Of a stretch of 64,000 nucleotides of DNA, positions 24,197-36,700 are shown one piece after another. Position 1 is the stretch's first letter. Every line of letters begins with the position of its first letter. The DNA is from Rhynchonema sp. JSB1_4 (taxonomy: Eukaryota > Nematoda > Chromadorea > Monhysterida > Xyalidae): assembly GCA_030248065.1 (NCBI GenBank), contig JASAMV010002756.1:35125-99124 (forward strand), in the 5' to 3' direction. The position numbers and the translations under genes were made by a program. The notes beneath the pieces were generated by a model. It was given only the letters and a program-made list of their open reading frames with translations, was not told the DNA's origin and did not search any database.

Positions 24197-25325
24197 TAGT
24201 TTGGCATAGTCTATTTCTAGTTTGGCATAGTCTATTCCCAGTTTGGCATAGTCTATTCCACGTTTGGCATAGTCTGTTTCTGACTGGGCATAGTCCGTTT
24301 CTAGTTTGGCATAGTCTATTCCTAGTTTGGCATACTCTATTCCTAGTTTGGCATAGTCTATTTCTAGTTTGGCATTGTCTATTTCTAGTTTGGCATAGTC
24401 TATTCCTAGTTTGGCATGATCTATTCCACGTTTGGCATAGTCTGTTTCTGACTGGGCATAGTCCGTTTCTAGTTTGGCATAGTCTATTCCTGGTTTGGCA
24501 TAGTCAATTCCTAGTTTGGCATAGTCCATTCCTAGTTTGGCACAGCATGTTTCTAGCTCAGCATAGTCCGTTTCTAGTTCAGAATGTTCAGTTTCTAGTT
24601 CGGCATAGTCTATTCCTAGTTTGGCATAGTCTATTCCTAGTTTGGCATAGTCTATTCCAAGTTTGACATAGTCTGTTTCTAGCTCGGCATAGTCCGTTTC
24701 TAGTTCAGAATGTTCAGTTTTTAGTTCGGCATAGTCTATTCCTAGTTCGGCATAGTCTATTCCTAGTTTGGCATAGTCTATTCCTAGTTTGGCATAGTCT
24801 ATTTCTAGTTTGGCATAGTCTATTCCTAGTTTGGCATAGTCTATTCCACGTTTGGCATAGTCTGTTTCTGACTGGGTATAGTCCGTTTCTAGTTTGGCAT
24901 AGTCTATTCCTGGTTTGGCATAGTCAATTCCTAGTTTGGCATAGTCTATTCCTAGTTTGGCACAGCATGTTTCTAGCTCAGCATAGTCCGTTTCTAGTTC
25001 AGAATGTTCAGTTTCTAGTTCGGCATCGTCTATTCCTAGTTTGGCATAGTCTATTCCTAGTTTGGCATAGTCTATTCCAAGTTTGGCACAGCATGTTTCT
25101 AGCTCAGCATAGTCCGTTTCTAGTTCAGAATGTTCAGTTTCTAGTTCGGCATAGTCTATTCCTAGTTTGGCATAGTCAATTCCTAGTTTGGCATAGTCTA
25201 TTTCTAGTTTGGCATAGTCTATTCCTAGTTTGGCACAACATGTTTCTAGCTCAGCATGTTCAGTTTCTAGTTCGGCATAGTCTGTTTCTAGTTCGACATA
25301 GTCTGTTTCTAGTTCGGCATAGTCT
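24190..25325. repeat. Satellite C: 21-bp unit with higher-order structure
   Basis: The unit TTCCTAGTTTGGCATAGTCTA is repeated about 54 times. Variant units (CAGCATGTTTCTAGCTCAG, GAATGTTCAGTTTCTAGTTC) recur as an ordered block starting near 24541, 24961, 25086 and, shortened, 25230, giving a higher-order repeat. The plus strand is open in one frame across much of the array. Confidence 0.95.
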
Positions 25326-26358
25326 GCACATCATTTTTCCGTGCTTATCACGTGAGCGTGGACTTTACTTGGTTCACAAATGCACTCTCCAGATGTGAAA
25401 CCAGACATCGATACCGTTGTGCACAAACATTAGTTGTTCGAAACGGGCAACGAAACAGCACATTGCTGTTCAGTCACATTTCTGCTTCTTATTTCATTGG
25501 AGCCAATTGAGGTTTTAGCCTTTACGTTTGATGTATTCGAACCTCAAAATTGTGGAAAGTCCGCAGATATGCTCATTGCGGCTTGTGTGTTGGTAGGTAC
25601 CACGCAAACAAAATTGACGTAGTGCATACAGGCGTGGTGTGTTGGGCTTTAAAATGTTGGGTCCAATAGATTGCTTGATTGATGCAGGACTCATTTCAGC
25701 ATGGTACTCAACAGTGAAGACAGTGGAAACTTGCCCAGCTAACAGTTTAGTTTGGTGATAAGCAGCGGTCACACGCAATACCACAGCAAAACGGTTCACC
25801 TGACTGCCGATTAGATTTCTGCCTTGTTCCCATTTGAAAGATTTCGTTATTCTGTATTTTCTGAATATGTGTGGCAGTTAAGTGCATGTGTTTGGAATTA
25901 TTCATTGCTCATGCTTAGAGATTATTTATACTGTAGGTAGTTTTGCAATTTATACCGTTCATCAGCATATGAAGGGGTCTTCAATTTTAAAACCGTGTCC
26001 GGCTTCTTTTCGCATTGCATAACGCACAAGGCGTGCGATTCAAAAGCAGGCCGTAGTGGAAAAGACGCACGCGCGAGCAAAACCGTTCGACATCATGTGG
26101 GCTTACCGCAGACGCCTGCCACAGCACAGTTTGGTTGTTCTGCTGGATAGAAATCGATAAACCTGCGCACACCCGTCTGATTGCTTTGCTGCCTTTGTCA
26201 TGTCGTTCGACTCAAACCTTTACTGGAAGTTTCCTGTGTTTCGAATAATTTCAAGGCGTATGGTAATTTTGAACTATGAAGTTAAACCATGGTATACATG
26301 TTGAACAATACTGTTCGGTTTGACGATTTGTTGTTAATTCAGGCTGCTGTGCCTGTGC
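25326..26358. other. No recognisable gene
   Basis: About 1 kb right of the satellites. Only short frames (under 95 codons) with no family signature and no clear repeat. Confidence 0.4.
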
Positions 26359-27221
26359 GTGGCTCCCGAAAGTTATGATATTTTTTATTGCGGAAAATTG
26401 CACCACCATCAAACTGAAGTCAGTCCGTCGAAAGTGCGTACCATTCCCGCATTATTGCTTGCTTTTTGCAATGCGTGCGCAAGTCAGATACGCACAGCAA
26501 CACACAAACCAGTGTTGCACACAAGTTTTCACATTCGTGTACGAAAACGGCCTTCAAAAGCCGTTGCGTTGCGGCTCGCCACCACACACACAACGGCTTT
26601 GCGTGGCGCCAGCAGCCTGAGAGGCTTGGCATTGCAGTTTCTGCCTCGAAAACTGTGTTGGGCGAGCGCACAACACGCCACGTTTGGGATTAGTCATGAC
26701 AAGTTTCTACTTATTCGGAGAACATTGCCAGCTAACACGTGGTTCATTTGCCAAAACCCTCAAACACATCTACAGCTGGTTTTCAGACTTATCACACACA
26801 AAAGGCTTTCCTTCATTTCAACTTTATATTCGAGTGAACCAACCTCGGGGATCGGGCTCGAAGTGCCATATTATTCGTGTTCGCTCAATTCACACGGAGG
26901 CGATTTGAGAGGAGGAGAGTATCGTTGGTGTCCAAAAACGAAACTCCGATCCTTCACGTTGTCAAACATTCCGTCCTTAAACTCCACACAGGATTCTGAT
27001 ACACCGGTTCAGGTAATATATACGGTTATTCTGTGGCTTGTTGTCTGATTTTTTCAAGACCAACCTCCCTGATATTTCAGGTGGGCTTTGTTGGTATCTC
27101 TGCTTGCGAGCACAGCGATTACTACAACCCCCGGCCGCAGCCACCGACGGGTCGCGAGGCTTTGAACTTCAACTCGGAACCTCCGTGGGATCCGGATCCA
27201 TCGTCATCATTCCGCCAGTAA
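26359..27221 (+). CDS. Doubtful spliced open reading frame
   Basis: A 218-codon open frame (26359-27012) can be joined in phase through a 68-bp GT-AG intron, with an ATTTCAG acceptor, to a 47-codon exon (27081-27221). The product would end DPDPSSSFRQ. The first part is rich in His, Arg, Thr and Leu and shows no domain. The second exon has the more polar, GC-richer character of real coding sequence here. It could be a small gene, the 3' end of a longer one, or chance plus part of the ornithine decarboxylase 5' leader. Confidence 0.25.
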
Positions 27222-27649
27222 ATCGGCCCTGCATACGTTGGTTTTCGGACGGGTATTTTGTCTTTGTCACATGTCAAGAGAATGAGCCGTATGAAGTTTG
27301 AAGGCAAGCACTGTAACCACGACTTCAACATAAAGAAAGGCACATTTTGTTTGAGCAAGATTTGGCGACAGAGTTGGAGCGCAAAGATCGACCGACATAA
27401 AAGCAGTTTATCGTGATGCCTACAATGTTAATTTTAGGCTCAGGGGAACAGCTTTTAGCTAGTTCTGTGGTTTTATCGCAAAATATGGCAACTATCCAAA
27501 GTATTTGCCGTTGTCTTGCTACAGTCGTGCCCGTGTCTTCCACATCGACACGCCCCAAATGTTTCACCACTTTGTCATCATTATTGCAGGTGTTGTCCCT
27601 GTTTCCGTGATTTTGCGCTTTCTTCTTCGCTATTCCGCCACGCTCGACT

Positions 27650-30600
27650 ATGGCTAACAGCGCCGCACTACTTCCCACCGCAAACTTTCCAATGACCAAG
27701 CCTGCTAATGTTTCAATGATGCCGCTCGTTAAACAAGACCAACAGCAAGATTCGTTCTGGAAAGACCGCACGCCGGAGAAAACCGAACTGCGAAACAACG
27801 ACGGTTCGCGCTTGGTCGTGATCAGTGGAGACGAGCCGAAACTCGCACCTCATCAGTACGCGCAGTACATTGCCAGCGCGCACAACCTACAGGTGATAGA
27901 GGCAAGGGATTTGGTTTTGGGTAACCCTTAGGCTTAGGCTGGCTTAGGCGTAATGAAAAGTGATTGTTTGGTCCTGAACCACAATGGAAGCGAGCTAATC
28001 TGACTAACTGATGTTTCACACCCTTAACCTGGCACTGATTTTCCAAGGCCGACGATCGAGCGTTCTTCGTGATGCACCTGGACGAGATCTATACGCAGAT
28101 GTCCCGTTGGCGCGCAAGTCTGCCCCGAGTGTCACCCTACTACGCAGTCAAGTGCAACAATGACCCTTTGTTGCTGAGAGTGTTGGCATCGCTCGGTTGC
28201 GGGTTCGATTGTGCGAGCAAGAATGAAATTGAACAGGTCGGATAGAGCAATAAGATCTGTTATGACCCTGCCCTTCCCGTTGCAAGCTTAGGATTTTTGT
28301 TTTCGAAAAGTAAAGTTGTTTGTTGTTATCATGCACATCGGTGGCCCGTCAGGTTCATGATCCGACGCAAACACACCAAAGCTGCTTTACTATCCTGCTA
28401 TCCCATCACAGATCCTGACCGATGTACGCCTGCCGCCATCCCGCATCATCTACGCGAATCCATGCAAGACGAGCAACTACATCCGGCACGCTGCTAAACG
28501 TGGTGTGAATGTGATGACATTCGATAATGTTGATGAGCTGTACAAAGTGCGACAGGCGCATCCAAACGCACAGTTGGTGTTGCTTTTTCTATTTATTACA
28601 CTTCTCGATAATTTCGTGAAACATCACTCTTCTTGCAGAATGATTCTACGAATCGCCGTTTCGGACGAGAGCGCTCAATGTCCTTTGAACATCAAGTTCG
28701 GATGTGAGCCGACTCAAGTGGCTGATGGGTTGCTCAAGACCGCTGCCGAAATGGGCGTACCTGTGATTGGCATTTCGTTAGTTCTGGGTGCTTCGTTGCT
28801 AAGGCAGCAATGGACGTGGTAACATTCGGTTACCGTATGTAGGCCCACTTAGGACAACGATTGAGGTTTAGGCCCGTAACGTAAATTCTGGCACCACCCT
28901 TTCATGCCCAATAGTTTGAACGTGACTGGTTTAGGATCGTTTTTGCAATTCAAGTGTAACTGTGTCCTCTGGGTTACCGAGACTGAATGTGAATTTCGGG
29001 ACTGAATCGTTGCACTACAATCTGACCACCAACACAGATGACTGCGCTTTACTAGGTATACCACTACCTTACCTGATTGACAACTGATAGCTGATTCCAC
29101 AATCTCTTTTTCCACTCAGTTTCCACATCGGCAGCGGTGCGCGTGACGCATCAGCGTGGACGCACGGCATTGCACACGCACGACGATTGTTTGATGTTGG
29201 ACACCGTCTGGGACACGACATGCGAGTGTTGGACATTGGTGGCGGATTCGTGTCGGTGGTCGATCCGAATGAATTGTTGTTTGAGGAGGTAGGAGTGGCT
29301 GGCTGTTGTGTGATAGTGATCCGTTGACCTGTGCTACAGCCCGTGCAGTCAGTGTGCGTTACGCTGAGAGTGGCTGCGTCGGAAAGAACAGCCGGAAGAC
29401 GCAGGTTCAACCCCTGCCGTGTCCATATGTTTGTTGAGGAGTGGCTTGGAGGATCACAGATGTTTCAAGAAATTCATGAGCATGTTTGAGTCCAAACGCT
29501 ACGCAACTACAGTATACGAATACAGTTGGACTGCATGTTTGTAGTTCTTTGTTTAACTTTACGCAGGTCAAATTTGGTGCTCGCAGTGCATTGTAATATG
29601 CGGTGCTTACCTTCAGTTGCTTTTTAAAGGCAGCTAACTGGCTGATGTTTCACACCATCTCAAGGCCGCAGCGACCATCAACCGCGCGTTGGACGAACAC
29701 TTTCCAGCGGGATCCACCGAAGTCGACATAGTCGCCGAACCGGGCCGATTCTTCGCCGCGACCGCGTTCACGCTGTGCTGCAGTGTGGTGGCAAAGACTG
29801 ATGTGCCTGCAAGTCGCATCACGCAGCAAGGTAATGTACACCATTGGTGCCTGATTTTGCCAGGCACACGCTCACAACCCGTTGCAGACTGCGATTCGGA
29901 GCAGCTGGGTCGCATGTACTACATCAACGATGGGATCTACGGATCGTTCAATTGCATTCTGTTCGACCATCAAAGTGTGACGGCCGAGTGTCTGTTTCCG
30001 GTTAGTGACCAAGCGGTATCGAATCGGATCTACGTTGCATTGCTTTTTTGGATCAAGGATTTCACCAATTTTAATCACTAATTTTGACTGGCCTGAAACT
30101 TGGTGTTTCGACTTTCCTGGAAATTGGCCATACTGGTCTCGACGTTAGTTACGGTTTACTTTCAGGGTAAGGTTCAGGCTGCATCGTCTTATCAACACAC
30201 TTCGTGTAAGCAAATAAGCCCAACAATAAGCATAATAACTGGGATCGCGTACACGTTCCAAAATCCTTTGCCAACAAAAAGTTGCTTTCTTCGACTGAGG
30301 CAATATAACATGAGTGCAAGCCTAAGCCAAGGCAGGCCACGCACTGGAAGAAATCCTTCTGGTCGCGCCCTAATTAATGGGTGGAATTTTCGAAACGGTG
30401 TAAAGGTCAGTTGGGCGTAAAGGTCGGCGTAAAGTTCGGTCGAAAGCTCGGTCGACGTAGCTCGGTCTCGGTGTAAACGTGAAACATTGCCTGTTATTAA
30501 CGTGAAATGTTTCAAGTTTACACCGAGGTCTATCACACTGAGCTGTCGACCGAGCTTTCCACCGACCTCTACACCCAACTGACCTTTACACCGTTTCGAA

Positions 30601-31176
30601 AATATCACCCAATGTAGCCCCAGTTGACCGGCCCCATTTGTTGAAGACTTTGTTCTCATTGTTTCCCATAAAACACACCTCCACTTTGCAGCCATCGGAT
30701 GAAACATCATACAGTCACTGTTCGATCTGGGGTCCAACATGTGACGGATTGGATTGTGTGATCAAACAGACACGACTGCCGTTGATGTGCGAGAATGACT
30801 GGATCCGATTCGACAACATGGGTGCCTACACCATGTGCGCTGGATCGACCTTCAATGGCATGCCTCGACCAACTGTGCACTACTATGCCAGTGACAAACA
30901 TTGGTGAGTGATATGGGTGCATGAAACATCAACTTGCAGCTCGTCCAATTGGTACACTACGATCCAGATGTCGGTGGCAGACACGTGATTTGATGTTTTG
31001 CAACTTTTTGTCTGAGCCATGGAATGTTTAACGTGATGAAACTTTTCGACTGTCAATACTCCAGTTCCGACCTGTCTGGTCTGAGCACCGTGCAAATGAA
31101 CGAGGTCGAATTCCGTTCGCGATCACCGAGCTGCGAGAGTGTGAACTGGACATCCGGCAGTGATTTCTCGCCTTGA
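27650..31176 (+). CDS. ODC1: Ornithine decarboxylase, complete (ten exons)
   Basis: A PLP enzyme that converts ornithine to putrescine, the first step of polyamine synthesis; it works as a cytosolic dimer. Exons: 27650-27892, 28048-28236, 28412-28578, 28639-28776, 29120-29288, 29665-29830, 29888-30000, 30692-30903, 30940-30984 and 31065-31176. All phases agree, giving 517 codons plus stop, somewhat longer than usual because of an extended N-terminus. The PLP lysine is in YYAVKCN and FDCASK follows. HIGSG, VLDIGGGF and AEPGRF bind cofactor. GPTCDGLD carries the active-site Cys and Asp, and NMGAYT follows. The start is the first ATG in frame. Introns are 36 to 691 bp; intron 7 holds an inverted-repeat element. 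Five TGATGTTTCA motif copies lie in the gene, four intronic. The short ninth exon and C-terminus are the least conserved. Confidence 0.95.
30377..30613. repeat. Inverted-repeat element in intron 7 of ornithine decarboxylase
   Basis: Imperfect arms (about 30377-30490 and 30505-30613) share TTTTCGAAACGGTGTAAAGG, then TCAGTTGGG, AAAGCTCGGTCGAC and a CTCGGTGTAAAC block near the loop. The tips read ATGGGTGGAATTTTCG and ATTGGGTGATATTTTCG. The loop side carries TGAAACATT and AATGTTTCA, near-copies of the window's recurrent 10-mer. No target duplication was identified. Confidence 0.75.
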
Positions 31177-33771
31177 AGCATCAGGCAAACACTTGTGACA
31201 ATTTATTACACTTCAGTATGAACACTTGTGACAATTTAGTATGATTCAAGCGGCACTTTTCAATCACCATCTTTGTTGTGCAGTTCGTACAAGGCAGGCT
31301 GGTTACCACTCTTAATCACGATATTGTTTTTACTTTCTTCTTTGCCTTTTGCTTTGCTTTCCTATTATATTCTATGGCGCAAAATCACGGAAACAGGGAT
31401 GACCGTACCATCACTATTATATTATTCAATATTATGTTCAGCAATCTGATTGATTTCTGACATTTTTTTGTAAATTATTTCGTAATTATTATTGTGTGAT
31501 TCACCAGGTGTGCTTTTGTATATCCGAACATTTAATCGGAGCATAAATTTTAGTTTGGGTGACCGACACGTGCTTTCCCTTGTTGTTTTCACCAGAAACC
31601 GCTCCGCAAAAACAGTTTGCGACAGAAACAAAATTAACCAAAAATAGCATCTCTTATCTCTCAAGTAAACAAGTCCAATAGACTACGAATATTTCAGTGA
31701 ATGGAACGGAAAACAAACAACCAATGAATAACACCACCAATGCTTGTCGTGGTGTGTTGCTTGTCGCATGAACCAAACTCACAGGCGGCTGATGTTTCAA
31801 ACAAGTGAAACATGTTCATGATCAATATCAATACCAATCCTTTCCAACAAAAATATTGCAAGATTCCAGCCCCGATCTATCGATGCGCATGCATTCACGT
31901 CAGCCCGGGGACGCCAGGCACTTCGCTAAATGGTGGCGCGGAAGTGACGGACAACCAACCAACAAGGACTGTTGACAATATGGAATGATGGACTATGCAC
32001 TCCTCCGAGCCCGCCATTGCCGTTGACGAGGTTTCGGCGATTATTTATTACCAACTGCTTGTTGCTTTTTCTACGGGAAAGATTATTGATGTTATTATCT
32101 GAGCCACAATTATTTTACTATTTTGACTATCGTACATACTATAAATCGGAGCACTTGGGTGACGTGCTTCCTGCACAATGTCATTCACGCCACAAAACAG
32201 GTCCGCAACAACATTTCGCGACGAAAACAAATGTGCTGAACAATAGCCTCTCTTATCTTTTCATAAACAAGCCATAAACACCATCAATAGTTTAGCAACA
32301 GGAACTGAAGAAAAACAACCAATCAAGTAGGTAAATACTGTAACACCCCCAGTAAATGGAGAACCAAAATCACATAAACAAAGCACACCGCTTGAGTTAA
32401 TCAACAAGTCAGTTGTGCGCATTGACCTCAATAAAAAGCGGGAAAACAATAATCTCCTCGAAAGCCGAAGAATATTTTCACATTTTCATTTCACCAAAAT
32501 TGAATACAACTCGAATCGGTTGAAGACTAGAACAGAAATGAGAAACTATTATATTGGCTGGTGCAGCAACCCGCACAAAAAAAACAAGAAAATAGCTCAA
32601 AAGTGCCAGTTTGGAAAACAATATTTTGCCGAGAATTGCCTGACGTTTGTTAAAATTCAAAATGAAATGAGATTTTGACCGAACGAGGGACAGTTGAGCC
32701 ACAATAAAAAATTTGATGATATTATATGTATATTTATGCACACATTGAAGCAAAAATATGGGTGTAAACTGTGTTTGTTTCAGGCAAGCTGACATTTGCG
32801 AAGAGTGCAAATATGCTGAATCGAGTTAAGCTGCAGTGTAGCTCGAAAACACCAACAAAAATAGTCATCCAGCGAAGAAAGTAAAATCTCGAATAAATGT
32901 AATTCAGTTGAGATGAAATCCTTTGCACTTGTTCTCAGCCAAGTTGTACAACTTTAGATCCAATCAAAAAACCGTGGTTATAGCACAGGCGAATCAGACC
33001 AATCACAGGAAGAAAGAACAAGTCAAACACAATTGGGTGAATCGAATATGAATTTCAAATCAGCGACACTGACAATCCCAAAAAGATCCACATCAAGTGT
33101 TTCCATTAGTTTGGCCGGGTTATCATTAGGCAGGGTTTCATTTTTTTGAAATGTTCTCATTTGGCCCAAGTGACAACATTGAACTTGGCCACTTGGCGGG
33201 TGAGACCAACAAAATTAACTGCATAAACGGTAAATTTCGGTCCACACACTTGCGGCGACGCGGCGAGAAATAAAAAAGCGGTGGCCGTCAAAAATCCCGA
33301 AAAAAGTTCCCGAAAAGAAAATCCCGAAACTATCTTGAGCCCCAACTGATCCAGTGCCCAAATTATGGACTCCAACCACATGAATAGCTCTTTCTGCACC
33401 TTAAACTTTGTATTTTTCCTCAATTTCATTTTCGGGATTTTTGCTTTTCGGGATTTTTTTCGGAATTTTTTTGGGATTTTTTCCGGGATTTTCGACCCCA
33501 CCCAAAAAAGCCTCACTTGCCAAGTGCCAAGAAATGCAAAGATCCACTTGCCAAACGGAAACTGCACCAATAAACCCTGCCAGCAGTCACTACCGAATGT
33601 AAAGCAAACAATCAATTATTTCAGCCAGCACAAACGTAAAAAATCCAAAGTATAATACAATCATTAAACCCGAACAGACCAGCCAGCCGAAAACAATAAA
33701 CATCGAGCGAGACAAAAATGGGATTTTGCCGACTCGGCTGCTGAATGACGAAAGTTGCCTGAGAGCCTGAC
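31177..33771. other. Intergenic between ornithine decarboxylase and the FAM174-like gene
   Basis: No recognisable gene. Two diverged direct copies of a roughly 250-bp segment lie near 31430-31690 and 32040-32300 (shared words GGTGAC, TCCGCAA, GCGAC, CTCTTATCT, AAACAAG, AACAACCAAT). T-rich and A-rich CCCGAAAA/TTTTCGGG runs at about 33290-33500 can fold back on each other. A short hairpin of the recurrent motif is at 31792-31813. Confidence 0.45.
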
Positions 33772-36700
33772 TCACGAAGGCGACGGCGGTGTTTCGGCCC
33801 TGAGCGCGGCGGGCGGACTGCTGCCGTCAGCACCGGGTCGTTGTTGCTGGATCAATTTGGTGTGATCCTGAGCGAATAGCTCGTCATCGTCCGAATCTGA
33901 GTCGATCACCATCTCCGGCTGCAATTGTTTCGCCGACAGAACGTCGTACCGCCGCAGACCGCGCTGTTGCTGGCGGCGAAATCTGGGAGACAAAATAAAC
34001 AATTAAGCCAAGAATTGCTTTGCTGAGAAAAGTTTCACGTGCTAAACTACAGTGGCGGATGATTTTTGGGAAAATAAGTTAAAAAACACCGATTTTTGCC
34101 TCAAGAAGGTATAAAATTGCTTGTGAGAGGTAAAATTTGGAGTTGTGAGAGGTCAGTCAGTACTCAACCCCCCAACCCCCTCGGGTTTTGTGGTAGGTAA
34201 GTACTGAGAGGGGGTAATCCCGCCTACCCTGCCACTACTGTGTTCCCTTCTTCCCCCAAGGGAGAAACACAAATTTCCCCTCCGAAAAAGTATGGAGGTA
34301 CACTAATTTCCCCGCCGGACCAAGAGCTACACTGGCCGCGATCGAAGTCAACGCGGCTCGTCTGAACATTTTAGTCCCAATGAGCATTGATGAAAACACC
34401 CATAGACACCACTGCAGTGCCTGTGCCAACCAGAGCAGGAGGTGAGGGGGGTTTGAGGGGGGGCGTACAGTAGGTATCCCATTCCCCCCCCCCCCCCGAT
34501 TTTGCTCCAAAGGTGCCAATTTTTTACCAGAATGGCCAAAATTTGTGTAAAATCAGTGGTTTTTACCTCAAATTACCCAGAATTCGCGCGCTACGCGCGC
34601 AAATACTACGTTGTCATTCAATTCCACACATAATAAAAACTTTAAAAATTTTCACCCAAAAACCTAACCCCTCCAAGATACATAACCCCCTAGGCCATCG
34701 GCTCTGGTACAGTGTAGGTATCCCCTATCCGATCCCGGTACAGTTGGTATCCCCCTCCAGAGTACCTCCAACACTGGTGCCAACATCACTATGCCTCAAT
34801 AACACCGTATTTGGGCTTCCCCGATCCTTATACACTGCAGTTCTTTACCGCCTTTTTACGTTTTTTGAAGACACATAAAAACAGGTTTTCCGCCAGATTT
34901 TGCCAAGTTAATTTTGGGCGTCCAATGTGAACATCCTGCACCCAACGTCACGATTTGTTGATGTGAATGAATGTTGCAGACAAAAAGTTGTAAGTGCAAT
35001 GCAAACTGCAATGCACCTGCTCAAAACTGTCTGAAAACGATTAATTTCGGTTGACGTCGAAGCGATCATGCATGCACATGTCATGTTGGTTGCTAATTTG
35101 CAAATCAGACAAAAACCCACATCATACTTGCGGGCCGAAAAAAACCGTTTTTTTTCGATAAAAACGAAAAAACCGCTTTTTCCGAGGCCCGGAAAAATAC
35201 TTTTTTATTTTTCCGGAATTTTTCCAAGTGGCAACTTTTGGAAAAAACGGTTTTTTTCCAAAAATTTCCAAGATATTTTCAAGGGTTGAGAAAGGATGAT
35301 GTCAAAATCAACGTAAATCGGTGCTAAACAGTTCAAAATGAGCACTTTTTAATCTCCACGTGCATTTTTAGCCTGTTTCAGGCCATTTCCCGACAAAATT
35401 TTCTCCAAAATAGGCGTTTTTGGACCATAGGTATCCGTAAGCAGGGTCGTACTTGGCGGGGGGGTGGGGGGTCCCCCAAATTCATCTATCTATCGTCAAC
35501 ACTTTTTGATTTCATCTATCTATCGTCAACACTTATGGGCAAATCTATCTATCGTCAACAAATTCTGGGAACAATCTATCTATCGTCAACACATTTCGAC
35601 CCCAAAATGGGTATTTTTGCCTCAAAATGGCTCAAAATCGGTATTTTTTGTCCCAAATAGGCAAAAAAATCGCGGATTTAGTACATCTAAGTACATTTTC
35701 ATTCATATTTACACATTATTACCTACTTAGTACACTACCGTAAAAACCTAAATACAACGGGGGCTCTATTAATTCACTGACCCCATTTTCAAAAAATTAT
35801 TTTCGTTTCTCAAATTCAAATTCAAATTTTATCTGTAAGCTCACGCAAAGACCTTCAGGAGATCCGGCAAACACCTAAAAAAAGAGACAGCGAGAGCGTT
35901 CCAAATCCGGTGTTATTTTCGATCGATATTCCGAGGGGGCTCTATTCCGGGGCGGGGGGGGCTCTATTTAGGTTTTTACGGTATACTATACGTTGATTTT
36001 TGGCGACCCCCCCACCATCCATCTATCGTCAACAAGTTTGGGTCGACCCCCCAGATTTCGGACTTGGGTCATCTATCTATCGTCAACATATTTCGGGTCC
36101 CAATCTATCTATCGTCAACACCCTGACCTATACTTGCGGGCCGAAAAAAACCGTTTTTTTCCGAAAAAACCGAAAAAAACCGTTTTTTTCCGAGGCCCGG
36201 AAAAATACGTTTTCATTTTTCCGGAAATTTTTCCAAGTGGCAACTTTTGGAAAAAAAAACGGTTTTTTTTCTAAAAATTTCCGAGATATTTTCCAAGGTT
36301 GCGAAAGGATGATGTCAAAACCCAATGTAAATCGGTACTAAACAGTTCAAAATGAGCACTTTTTAATCTTCAAGTGCATTTATAGCCTGTTTCAGGCCAT
36401 TTCCCGACGAAATTTTCTCCAAAATAGGCGTTTTTGGACCATGGGTATCCTTAAAGCGGGAGTCCAGGCAGTAAGGTCCGGTCACCAAACTTGCTGAAAA
36501 CTTCAGATCCGTGTGTCGCAATTCATGTGAATATAATGCAGTTTATATGAAATCGGTAGCCTTAGTATCGACCGAGAACGATATCGTCAAAGGTACCAAC
36601 CCAGGAGTATAAAATATTCCGGACCAGCTGCCCAAAAACGACATTCATAACGTGTAAAGATAGGGCAGCAATCTCTTTTTATTCGCTGGGTTACGGTAGC

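Noticed and set aside
23947..24666. 239-codon plus-strand frame across satellites B and C
   Set aside because: Both units are multiples of three and stop-free in this frame; the product is purely repetitive.
24190..25325. Possible CRISPR array because of regular short repeats
   Set aside because: Units are contiguous with no unique spacers, and the surrounding genes are animal genes.
27325..27798. 157-codon minus-strand frame opposite the start of ornithine decarboxylase
   Set aside because: It is antisense to a well-supported exon and has no signature.
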